Source: an uncultured Chlorobiaceae bacterium (lineage in GTDB: Bacteria; Bacteroidota; Chlorobiia; Chlorobiales; Chlorobiaceae). From it: DNA of 11,344 nucleotides. Below, piece after piece: positions 1-5,755 of this stretch (position 1 is its first letter; every line of letters starts with the position of its first letter). Below the pieces are notes generated by a model. That model worked only from the letters and a program-made list of their open reading frames with translations, had not been told where the DNA came from and did not search any database. The stretch spans positions 1 through 11,344 of the forward strand of contig CAILXE010000169.1 in the NCBI GenBank assembly GCA_903838095.1. Direction: 5' to 3'. The position numbers and the translations under genes were made by a program.

Positions 1-128
1 ACCGGGAAGAGAATAAGTAATTGGAAAGAAGGTTAAGGACGGTTCAACGGTTGATGGTTCACTAACCTTGAACCTTGAACCTTGAACCGTCCTTAACCTT
101 CTTTCCTGTTACTTATTCTCTTCCCGGT
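1..128. repeat. 47-bp inverted repeat at the end of the cytochrome operon
   Basis: Bases 1-47 are the reverse complement of bases 82-128 with only two mismatches (21-22 against 107-108), separated by a 34-base loop. The right arm contains the last codons and stop of the 7-haem cytochrome gene (109-843), so the end of that mRNA would fold into a very long stem. The loop and inner arms hold GGTTNNN heptamers, including CCTTGAA repeated three times at about 67-87. The left arm starts at base 1 and may continue outside the window. It could act as a bidirectional transcription end, or be the centre of an inverted duplication or a palindromic assembly error. Confidence 0.9.
3..20 (+). other. mirrored C-terminal codons; possible end of a converging gene copy
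   Basis: In the plus frame starting at base 3 the left arm reads R-E-E-N-K-stop. These are exactly the last five residues and stop of the minus-strand 7-haem cytochrome that ends at 109. A second, convergent copy of that gene may therefore end here, with its body left of the window. Equally, the codons may be only the passive mirror of a hairpin. Only 18 bases are visible, so no product can be assigned. Confidence 0.3.
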
Positions 129-843
129 TATATTTCTGTGGCCGGTGACAGCCGGGAGCACAGCTGCCGCCTTTTTCTGAGATCTGAAAATTCATATCCA
201 TCTGCCAGTTGCCAAATCTGATAGTGCTGGCCATGAGTTTCGGATTTTCCGAACCATGAACATCGTGACAGGTTTTACAGTTTCTCCCTCGTTTTTCTTT
301 ATTCACATGAAGGTAGTGCAGGTTGCGGATGCCGTCTCTGAACCCGGTTGCAAATGCCGTTTCAGGATACATCATTAATTCAGGTTTGTGGCAGCTGAAA
401 CAGAGGCCATACTGGTCTTTGGTGTAATCTACGTAGAATTGGGTGGGGTGGTTTTTATGCAGTAAGCCTGTTCCGGGAAGAGCGTGAGGATTATGGCAGG
501 CAGCACATTTGTTTTCAGCCACAGGCGCATGAGGATAGGTATGCGCCTGTGGCACCTCTTCATGACACTCCAGGCACATTTTGGGAGCTAATTCCAAGCG
601 AACCTCAATCTGGTCATGATGGTCATAATCACCTTTATGGCAGTCTGTGCAAGCGAACTCTTTGGGGTGAACAGGGAATCCTTTTTGCAGCTTGCTATGG
701 CAGCCTTCGGTTATACAGGTGGGGGCAGTGTTGGCCTGGTGGGGAAACAAACAGATGAATAGTATTAAGAGGAGGTTTGCGGTAAGCGGTTTGCGGTTTA
801 TTGTTTTCACTTCGATATTCGACATTCGATATTTAACATGCAT
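109..843 (-). CDS. seven-haem c-type cytochrome, doubled-CXXCH type
   Basis: A 244-residue exported cytochrome, presumably periplasmic or outer-membrane associated, for electron transfer. Haem motifs: CX4CH at 43-49, CXXCH at 65, 90, 113, 148 and 189, and CX3CH at 228-233. A signal peptide precedes residue 40 (hydrophobic stretch about 23-33). From about residue 146 to 240 it matches the 13-haem protein of the same operon (CF-CH, FRxG, NLHxxHV, KGRxCKxCH, FGxW, GGSCxPGCHR), so the two are paralogous there. It is the last gene of the minus-strand operon, 4 bases after the 5-haem lipoprotein gene. There is no Shine-Dalgarno, and Met7 (base 825) is an alternative start. Heptamer repeats encode part of the N-terminus. 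The terminal electron acceptor or partner is not evident. Confidence 0.9.
   Translation of the reverse strand: MHVKYRMSNIEVKTINRKPLTANLLLILFICLFPHQANTAPTCITEGCHSKLQKGFPVHPKEFACTDCHKGDYDHHDQIEVRLELAPKMCLECHEEVPQAHTYPHAPVAENKCAACHNPHALPGTGLLHKNHPTQFYVDYTKDQYGLCFSCHKPELMMYPETAFATGFRDGIRNLHYLHVNKEKRGRNCKTCHDVHGSENPKLMASTIRFGNWQMDMNFQISEKGGSCAPGCHRPQKYNREENK
774..832. repeat. two heptamer arrays inside the signal-peptide codons
   Basis: 774-801 is four exact 7-base units (GGTTTGC, GGTAAGC, GGTTTGC, GGTTTAT). After a 10-base break, 812-832 is three units (TCGATAT, TCGACAT, TCGATAT). Both lie in the 5' end of the 7-haem cytochrome gene and contribute residues before its hydrophobic core. Three heptamers make seven codons, so such arrays can stay open in a reading frame. 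The GGTTTNN unit recurs at 1459-1493 and the TTCGAY-type unit near 6782-6816. Confidence 0.85.
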
Positions 844-847
844 AATT

Positions 848-1450
848 TTATTTCAAGAAGTATTGCCTGCTCCCACCATGGGCATCATGACAATTAACAC
901 ATTCCATATTATGTTCCTTTACGGCATTGTGCATTTCCAGGGCCAGTCGTTTTTCCTGATGGCATTTATTGCAGATGCCGCTGACACTCTCACGAAGCAG
1001 AGCTTTATTCTTTGATTCATGGGGAAGGTGACAGGCAAGACAGTCGCGTACTGCAATTGGACCATGGATGAAATCCCCCTTGTTTTTTACAAAATCGATG
1101 TGACATATTTCGCAAAGCTGGTCAGCCGGAGCAATAAGCAAATTGGTTTTTTTAAAGTTATGGCATCCCTGACAGTTTTTGTCAGCAAAAGGAGGATGGC
1201 TTGATCCTGCGGTCACCACCTTTTTCTCCTCAATGGAGCTGGCGCTTGCCTCAGCCAGTCTGTCCTGATAATAGGTGTTGAACAGATCATCCATATTGTC
1301 TTTGCAGAGTTGGGCAAGGGGAGGCAGATCAGGGACTCCGTCAAAGAAATCAGTCTTCCGTTTGTGTCTGACCAGGGGATCATCAGAGCAGCCTGTGAAC
1401 AGGGTCAGCACAAGAGTGAGTGAGAGTATGGGATGAAGCTTTGGCTGCAT
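848..1450 (-). CDS. five-haem c-type cytochrome lipoprotein
   Basis: A 200-residue cytochrome with a good lipobox, F18-T-G-C21, followed by Ser at +2. This predicts lipid attachment at Cys21 and sorting to the outer membrane. Residues 22-90 are haem-free and contain K-R-K-T-D-F-F-D-G-V-P, a motif I recall from other multihaem lipoproteins but could not check. CXXCH motifs begin at 93, 113, 137, 160 and 184. It lies 18 bases after the 13-haem gene and 4 bases before the 7-haem gene in one operon. The upstream spacer is heptamer repeat with no Shine-Dalgarno, so translation may be coupled to the preceding gene. A likely role is an outer-membrane-anchored electron carrier that hands electrons to, or receives them from, the larger cytochromes. 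Confidence 0.9.
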   Translation of the reverse strand: MQPKLHPILSLTLVLTLFTGCSDDPLVRHKRKTDFFDGVPDLPPLAQLCKDNMDDLFNTYYQDRLAEASASSIEEKKVVTAGSSHPPFADKNCQGCHNFKKTNLLIAPADQLCEICHIDFVKNKGDFIHGPIAVRDCLACHLPHESKNKALLRESVSGICNKCHQEKRLALEMHNAVKEHNMECVNCHDAHGGSRQYFLK

Positions 1451-1458
1451 GGTTAAGC

Positions 1459-1493
1459 GGTTTAGGGTTTACGGTTTAGGGTTTGCGGTTTGG
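1459..1493. repeat. five-unit GGTTTNN heptamer array at a gene junction
   Basis: Five uninterrupted 7-base units (GGTTTAG, GGTTTAC, GGTTTAG, GGTTTGC, GGTTTGG), with one more degenerate unit at 1451-1457. On the minus strand the array supplies the last codons and the stop (1469-1471) of the 13-haem cytochrome and the spacer before the 5-haem lipoprotein start at 1450. It therefore occupies the place where a ribosome-binding site would be expected. The TTTAGGG likeness to plant telomeres is chance. Confidence 0.9.
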
Positions 1494-3010
1494 GGGATTA
1501 CGGTTATGGGTTTTGGCTGTATGATATCGGCACCTTCATTGCCTTTGTCATCCAGCTTTTCCAGTTTTGGCTGTACTACATCGTCACCTTTATTGCCTTT
1601 GTCATCGAGCTTTTCCAGTTTTGGCTGTACTACAACGTCACCTTTATTGCCTTTGTCATCCAGCTTTTCCAGTTTTGGCTGTACTACAACGTCACCTTTA
1701 TTGCCTTTGTCATTCAGCTTTTCCTCAGTCTTCGGTGCCTCTTTTCCTGCGGCCTCTTTGCTGTTGTCTGCTGGTTTGTTGCGGTCATATTGCATGGTGC
1801 GATGGCAGCCCGGCATACAGCTCCCGCCAGTGTCGGTTGCCTTGAAGCGAACGGGGATTTTCCAGTCGCCAAAGGGGATGCCTTCCGGAGTTATCAGTTT
1901 TTCTCCGTCACTGGCATGGAGGTTGTGGCAGGCCTTACATGTCCTTCCCTTACGGGGGGGGGCAACGTGGATGTTGTGGAGATTCATTGAGCCATTGCGG
2001 AAATTTGTGGTTTTGTCTCTCTCTGTTAACAACTCTTTGTCATGACATTCAAAACAGAGATCATAGGTGTCTTTTTTTAAACCGGCATAGAATGTAGAAG
2101 GATAGGACTTATTCAATAAAAAACCAAATCTGCTGCCATGGGCATCATGGCAGGCGGAACATCCTGTATCTTTAATTGGTTCGTGGATGAATTTCTTGTT
2201 CTTGATATCTATCTGAGATGTGGCGGCCTCGGGTGAATCTTTTTTGGCTCCGGTCGTGCTGTGACAGTGAAGGCATGTGTCGTTACCGTCCCATTTCAGC
2301 AGGGCCGGGTAATTGGAATAGTGGGCCAAATGGCAGTTAGCACACTGGTGCTCAGAGTAGAGTGGAGCGTGTTTGTGCAGGGAGCTTTTATACTTCTCCT
2401 CTATATTACTGTGGCACTCAAAACAGCTGACACTTGTTTCCCCTTTGAGCAGAAATGGAAAGCCGCTGCTGTGTGGCTGATGACAGGCAGAGCAGTCACG
2501 CTCCTTGATGACTGAATGGATAACGACTGTCTTCTTCATGTCAGTTGCAAAATCTTCATGGCAGCCTAAACACAATTGCTGTAAAGGGGCCTTGAGAAAG
2601 GCTTTCAGGCTGGAGCCATGGGGGTTGTGACAGGTGGTGCAGGCCCCTGCAGCAGCAGGTCCATGTTCATATTTGTCGGCCTTGGAATCGTGGCACTGGA
2701 GGCAAAGGGCTTCCCCCTGCTTTTTTAAAGTGAATTCCGGCCCTTTCGCCGTGGGATGGATGGCGTCGGGACCATTTGCTGTTTGTGACCCGGATACTCT
2801 TTCATGGCACTTCAGGCACTCTTCTTTTGCGGCTGGTGCATGCATATACTTGTACTCTGTCATCTTGCCATGACATTCCTTGGTGGAACAGGAATCAGCA
2901 AAGGCGATCCGGGGGAGAGTTAGCAGGGCTGTGAGGAAAATGATGTAGAGGGTATAGCGGTATGCGGGATTTGCTTTGCGGCTTTCGCTATGGAGTGTGA
3001 GAGGCAGCAT
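1469..3010 (-). CDS. thirteen-haem c-type cytochrome with repetitive C-terminal tail
   Basis: A 513-residue exported protein. The signal peptide has hydrophobic residues about 20-33 and probable cleavage after A-F-A near 38. Haem motifs: CX4CH at 41-47, CXXCH at 65, 103, 124, 147, 173, 196, 223, 246, 284, 319 and 358, and CX3CH at 398-403. Doubled-CXXCH spacing with CHxPH/CHDAHG signatures recurs through 120-300. Residues 315-410 are paralogous to the C-terminus of the 7-haem protein. From about 411 on there is no haem, only a charged Lys/Asp/Gly tail with four 18-residue repeats (431-502). The start is 7 bases after the 12-haem gene with no Shine-Dalgarno. It is probably the longest electron wire of this operon; its exact location (periplasm or cell surface) is not shown. 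Confidence 0.92.
   Translation of the reverse strand: MLPLTLHSESRKANPAYRYTLYIIFLTALLTLPRIAFADSCSTKECHGKMTEYKYMHAPAAKEECLKCHERVSGSQTANGPDAIHPTAKGPEFTLKKQGEALCLQCHDSKADKYEHGPAAAGACTTCHNPHGSSLKAFLKAPLQQLCLGCHEDFATDMKKTVVIHSVIKERDCSACHQPHSSGFPFLLKGETSVSCFECHSNIEEKYKSSLHKHAPLYSEHQCANCHLAHYSNYPALLKWDGNDTCLHCHSTTGAKKDSPEAATSQIDIKNKKFIHEPIKDTGCSACHDAHGSRFGFLLNKSYPSTFYAGLKKDTYDLCFECHDKELLTERDKTTNFRNGSMNLHNIHVAPPRKGRTCKACHNLHASDGEKLITPEGIPFGDWKIPVRFKATDTGGSCMPGCHRTMQYDRNKPADNSKEAAGKEAPKTEEKLNDKGNKGDVVVQPKLEKLDDKGNKGDVVVQPKLEKLDDKGNKGDDVVQPKLEKLDDKGNEGADIIQPKPITVIPQTANPKP
1511..1726. repeat. four 54-bp tandem repeats encoding the cytochrome tail
   Basis: The marker TTTTGGCTGT recurs at 1511, 1565, 1619 and 1673, exactly 54 bases apart. 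Each unit encodes 18 residues of the pattern KLDDKGNKGDVVVQPKLE on the minus strand. The two central copies are nearly identical and the outer ones are more diverged, which suggests recent unequal exchange or slippage. 54 is divisible by three, so copy-number change would keep the frame and lengthen or shorten the tail. Confidence 0.95.
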
Positions 3011-3017
3011 TGTCGTG

Positions 3018-3911
3018 TTATTTTCTGGCTTTCACGAAAATATTTGTGGAGACACCTGTGGCGTCAAGATTATGGGCCTGTCCATGACATTCTCCACATG
3101 TGCCGTATCGTGAGTGGATTTTTTCAGCATGGGGGAGACCATGGCATTTTTGACATTCCGGGATGTTGCCATGAGTATCCGCATGACAGCGGATGCAGGA
3201 AACTGTCCTGTGTTTGCTGGTATTGGTGGTCATTTGCCCGTACTCAGCCTTGTGACAGGAACCGCAATCTTCTGAAAGAATAGAGTCCCCATAGCTTATT
3301 TCCAATGGCATATGTGCCTTATGGCATACCGTACAGCTGTCATCTTTCATTGTATCTGAGTGTGACCGATGACAATTACGACAGGGTTGAATTTGTCCAT
3401 GATAGTTATGGCAGGCAGTACATGCCAGTTTTGTATGGATACTCGGATACTTTTGCAACTGTTCCATCTGTTCGCTATGACAGCTCAGGCACGGCATGGT
3501 GATGTTACGGGTCAGACGAATCTCAAGGGGCGCATGGGGGTCAACATGGCAACTCATACAGTTTTCCAGTTTGAAGTGATCCTTGTCGTCCTTGTGACAC
3601 TGGCTGCAGAGTGGAATGATCCCGATATCTTCAGGTGGGTGACCCTTATGGCAATCTCCACAGAGAGTCCGGTGGGCCTTACCCTTGATATTAAGAGTAA
3701 ACAGAATTTCTTCATGACACTTATGGCAGTCACTCGCATCAACTGTGGCTTTAATATCTTTTTTGTTCTGGCTCGCCTCTGCCTGAAGGTGGGTAATTTG
3801 CACACAAAACAGACAGAGGCAAACAAGACACGTTGTAAAGCTGAAAACTTTTCCCACAATCGGCTTAGGGATTACCTTGGGCGATTGATTGCGGGGAGGA
3901 ACAGGGGCCAT
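3018..3911 (-). CDS. dodecahaem (12-haem) c-type cytochrome, soluble
   Basis: A 297-residue exported cytochrome with twelve CXXCH motifs, beginning at residues 62, 84, 102, 118, 141, 164, 177, 193, 216, 239, 253 and 272. It aligns end to end with the 12-haem protein at 5756-6625 (shared GDCHxGHPPE, PLCSQCH, NIT-CL-CH, CTxCH and GECH/GDCH endings), so they are full-length paralogues. The ATG at 3911 overlaps the preceding gene by 40 bases. A GTG at 3857, codon 19 and 15 bases past that gene's stop, would give a more usual signal peptide (hydrophobic about 23-40). Neither start has a clear Shine-Dalgarno. It is probably a periplasmic electron carrier between inner-membrane donors and the other cytochromes. 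Confidence 0.9.
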   Translation of the reverse strand: MAPVPPRNQSPKVIPKPIVGKVFSFTTCLVCLCLFCVQITHLQAEASQNKKDIKATVDASDCHKCHEEILFTLNIKGKAHRTLCGDCHKGHPPEDIGIIPLCSQCHKDDKDHFKLENCMSCHVDPHAPLEIRLTRNITMPCLSCHSEQMEQLQKYPSIHTKLACTACHNYHGQIQPCRNCHRSHSDTMKDDSCTVCHKAHMPLEISYGDSILSEDCGSCHKAEYGQMTTNTSKHRTVSCIRCHADTHGNIPECQKCHGLPHAEKIHSRYGTCGECHGQAHNLDATGVSTNIFVKARK

Positions 3912-4960
3912 GGAAATTTTTTCAGGGTGACAATGGTTACAGCGTTATGCGTATATGTAGCAAGACCCACCGAATAATCTCCTCCCCATTCCATTGTATG
4001 TTCATACTCGTCCCATGAGTCGTGAAAAATTATCTCATTATTTGTTGAAGTGTTGTAGCCAATTCCCACAACAATATGACCAGACAGGTGCAGCATCACA
4101 GGACGACCGGCATTAATTTCTGCTTTGTACTGATCATAAGTAAAACCATAATACTTCAAAGGGTTAATATATTGGTTGTACATGGTTGAAACTTTGTAGC
4201 CTCTGGACTCAAAAAAGAGTTTAAGTCCATACCCTGCGTCATACTGCGCGTACCCCTGCTGTTCCAGATAGGGTGCTGTCACAGGATCACCAGCTACACT
4301 AAAGAGAAAGGTGGCAGCGCCATCTTTGTTGATATTTTCTGGAAATATTGTTGGGTGCTCAGTTGATGAATTCGGAAACCATTTACTTGCTTTCATGTAG
4401 TCTCCGACACACTCACCAGGAGTGTGTTCCGTCCACCCATTGACAACATAAGGATCTGGGCCACTGTCACCTTGATGAACATAATAGTCATCGACATGGC
4501 CACGGGTAGCGCGTCCGTCCACACCTTGTCTGGTGGCACTTAAAGGACATTCATTTCCTCCCTTATCGCTGGCTCCCCAGCTTGTATTTGTCAAAGGCAT
4601 AACACCGCCATTTGTCGGCCCTGTGTACATGTTCGCAAAACCTGTCCTGTCATAGTATCCGGCAATCATGGCGCCGGCAGTTGCGGCTGGTCCGTAAGAC
4701 CATATATAGGCCGGAACATTTGAAAGCTTCACATCACCTGTTTTGGGAACAGCGCTTACTAAACCTTTGGCCGCCAGTTTTTGTTGGGGAGGAGCGGGAG
4801 GACTGTTGGCTATGACTATGTCAAGGCTGGTCCCGTCTTTAAGAACAACGGTGTGAGTTGAAGAATACGGATTGGCAAAAACAGTCTGAGATGAAGCGAG
4901 AAGCAGCAGGGACAGGACGATGGTGTTAGTATTTCGTTGAAACAGTGTAGGTTTTTTCAT
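3872..4960 (-). CDS. secreted C39-like papain-fold protein lacking the catalytic Cys
   Basis: A 362-residue protein with a signal peptide (hydrophobic 13-29, cleavage after V-F-A at 29). Residues 82-110 (VPAYIWSYG-PAATAGAMIAGYYDR) match the active-site helix of the peptidase C39-like family, where Y-G-Cys is expected; here the Cys position is Pro91 (codon CCA). The later His295 in SGHIVVGIGY and Asp314 in FHDSWDEY are kept, as is family text such as MYTGPTNGGVMPL and RGHVDD. It is therefore a probable pseudo-peptidase, perhaps binding or chaperoning a substrate rather than cutting it. It opens the cytochrome operon with a good Shine-Dalgarno (AGGAG, 8 bases before ATG). Its 3' end overlaps the annotated start of the 12-haem gene. 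Confidence 0.85.
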   Translation of the reverse strand: MKKPTLFQRNTNTIVLSLLLLASSQTVFANPYSSTHTVVLKDGTSLDIVIANSPPAPPQQKLAAKGLVSAVPKTGDVKLSNVPAYIWSYGPAATAGAMIAGYYDRTGFANMYTGPTNGGVMPLTNTSWGASDKGGNECPLSATRQGVDGRATRGHVDDYYVHQGDSGPDPYVVNGWTEHTPGECVGDYMKASKWFPNSSTEHPTIFPENINKDGAATFLFSVAGDPVTAPYLEQQGYAQYDAGYGLKLFFESRGYKVSTMYNQYINPLKYYGFTYDQYKAEINAGRPVMLHLSGHIVVGIGYNTSTNNEIIFHDSWDEYEHTMEWGGDYSVGLATYTHNAVTIVTLKKFPWPLFLPAINRPR

Positions 4961-4990
4961 TGATTTACTCCTGTTATCTTAAATTGATAG

Positions 4991-5045
4991 ATTTTGGAAT
5001 GTAACTATTCGGTTTTGCACTCTTGTTTCGTATTTTGAATGTAAC
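4991..5045. promoter_or_regulatory. direct repeat upstream of the minus-strand operon
   Basis: ATTTTGGAATGTAAC (4991-5005) and ATTTTGAATGTAAC (5032-5045) differ by one base and are about 41 bases, close to four helical turns, apart. They lie 31-85 bases upstream of the first gene's start codon, where a regulator of the cytochrome operon could bind. No clear -35/-10 pair was identified beside them. A two-copy AT-rich repeat can also arise by chance. Confidence 0.35.
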
Positions 5046-5075
5046 ATTTTCTGTTCTGCTCAGGTAGTTAGATTT

Positions 5076-5105
5076 TTGACAGGCCATGTCTTTTGAGCTG
5101 ATAAC
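5076..5105 (+). promoter_or_regulatory. possible sigma70-type promoter
   Basis: Perfect TTGACA at 5076-5081, an 18-base spacer and GATAAC (5100-5105, four of six matches to TATAAT). It is followed at 5118 by a perfect AGGAGG. It points towards the dodecahaem gene at 5756, about 650 bases on. The weak -10 and long spacer keep confidence low. Confidence 0.3.
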
Positions 5106-5127
5106 GAATATTCCCTCAGGAGGAAGA

Positions 5128-5178
5128 GTGAAAAAGGTTTTGTTTTCTTCTTTTTCTGTCTATTTTAAGTGGCATTAG
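5128..5178 (+). CDS. 16-codon micro-ORF with a perfect Shine-Dalgarno
   Basis: AGGAGG at 5118-5123 is followed, 4 bases later, by GTG and a short frame reading MKKVLFSSFSVYFKWH, then TAG. The Lys-Lys plus hydrophobic/serine start resembles the front of a signal peptide. It may be the stump of a lost exported gene or a leader peptide. It is the best ribosome-binding site in the window with almost nothing behind it. No family is recognisable and translation is unproven. Confidence 0.25.
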   Translation: MKKVLFSSFSVYFKWH

Positions 5179-5569
5179 TTATTGCATCACCGAAGTGACG
5201 GGTAGAGATTGAATCCTGTTCAAGCAAATGTAAATATTTTACTGAAACTTTAACCTAAGAGGTTGGTGATTTTCCATCTATTAATATGATAATTACACCA
5301 CATTGAGAGTATATGCAATATGTGTTGCCTGTTTGCCCCATGTGGGTCAAACGGCCCAACCGTTGTTGCTGTTCAAAGTGGTTTGTATTGAATCATGATT
5401 GTCTTTTTTGTCTTTTCGGTAAGAACAAATCTATGCAAAGGTTCCAGGGGAATGGTATTGTACTGAATCTGCAAAGTATCAAGGTACGCCTTAAAGCGTT
5501 TGAGGATGGAAGGTGTTTTTTTGCTAAGGGATTCGGAAATTGCTGAATTGCCAGATATTGGCCACAGGA

Positions 5570-5638
5570 GTAGGTCGGACTTCAGTCCGACAGCGGGGGT
5601 TAATACTACCGCCGTTATCGGACTGAAGTCCGACCTAC
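5570..5638. repeat. REP-pair (REPIN-like) palindrome
   Basis: A perfect 21-bp inverted repeat (5570-5590 with 5618-5638) surrounds a 27-base loop with an inner GCGG/CCGC pair. Each arm is itself a small hairpin: GTCGGACTTCAGTCCGAC at 5574-5591 and its near mirror at 5618-5633. This two-level design is that of paired REP elements mobilised by RAYT (TnpA-REP) transposases. No RAYT gene is in the window. It lies 118 bases upstream of the dodecahaem gene and could affect its mRNA. Confidence 0.8.
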
Positions 5639-5755
5639 ATGTTCAAAAACGGTAAATTTGTAATTTCTATATCCCTAACGTTTGGGGTGGAAAAGGGATG
5701 TCAGATTTTCTAAAAATATATTTATGGAAGGGATAATACATTTTAAGGAGAGAAA

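Larger units (their letters stand above)
4961..5755. other. 795-bp divergent intergenic region
   Basis: No gene of normal size is supported here. It separates the minus-strand cytochrome operon from the plus-strand dodecahaem operon and should hold both promoters. Visible structures are a direct repeat (4991-5045), a possible promoter with a micro-ORF (5076-5178) and a REP-pair palindrome (5570-5638). A 77-codon plus-strand frame at 5313-5546 has no Shine-Dalgarno or recognisable family and is not called. I found no c-di-GMP (GEMM) riboswitch core. Confidence 0.7.

Noticed and set aside
1459..1493. Telomere-like TTTAGGG repeats
   Set aside because: They are one phase of the degenerate GGTTTNN heptamer seen elsewhere and lie inside an operon.
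1511..1726. CRISPR-like repeat spacing
   Set aside because: The whole 54-bp unit is repeated without unique spacers and it is in frame in a coding sequence.
1449..2045. Long plus-strand reading frames opposite the 13-haem gene
   Set aside because: They are shadows kept open by the 54-bp repeats and by Cys/His codon bias on the other strand; the minus frame has a signal peptide and 13 haem motifs.
5092..5110. Similarity to the lac operator (TGAGC-GATAAC)
   Set aside because: Only one half matches and no LacI-type context exists; most likely chance.
5170..5188. sigma54-like TGGCA...TTGCA on the plus strand
   Set aside because: The GG and GC elements are separated by 11 bases instead of the required 10, and no gene starts at a suitable distance.
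5313..5546. 77-codon plus-strand frame in the divergent region
   Set aside because: No Shine-Dalgarno, no recognisable domain, no operon context; Cys-rich by chance and lacking any CXXCH motif.
5640..5755. c-di-GMP (GEMM) riboswitch in front of the dodecahaem gene
   Set aside because: Such riboswitches precede some cytochrome genes, but the conserved core and receptor sequences are not found here or in the other leaders.
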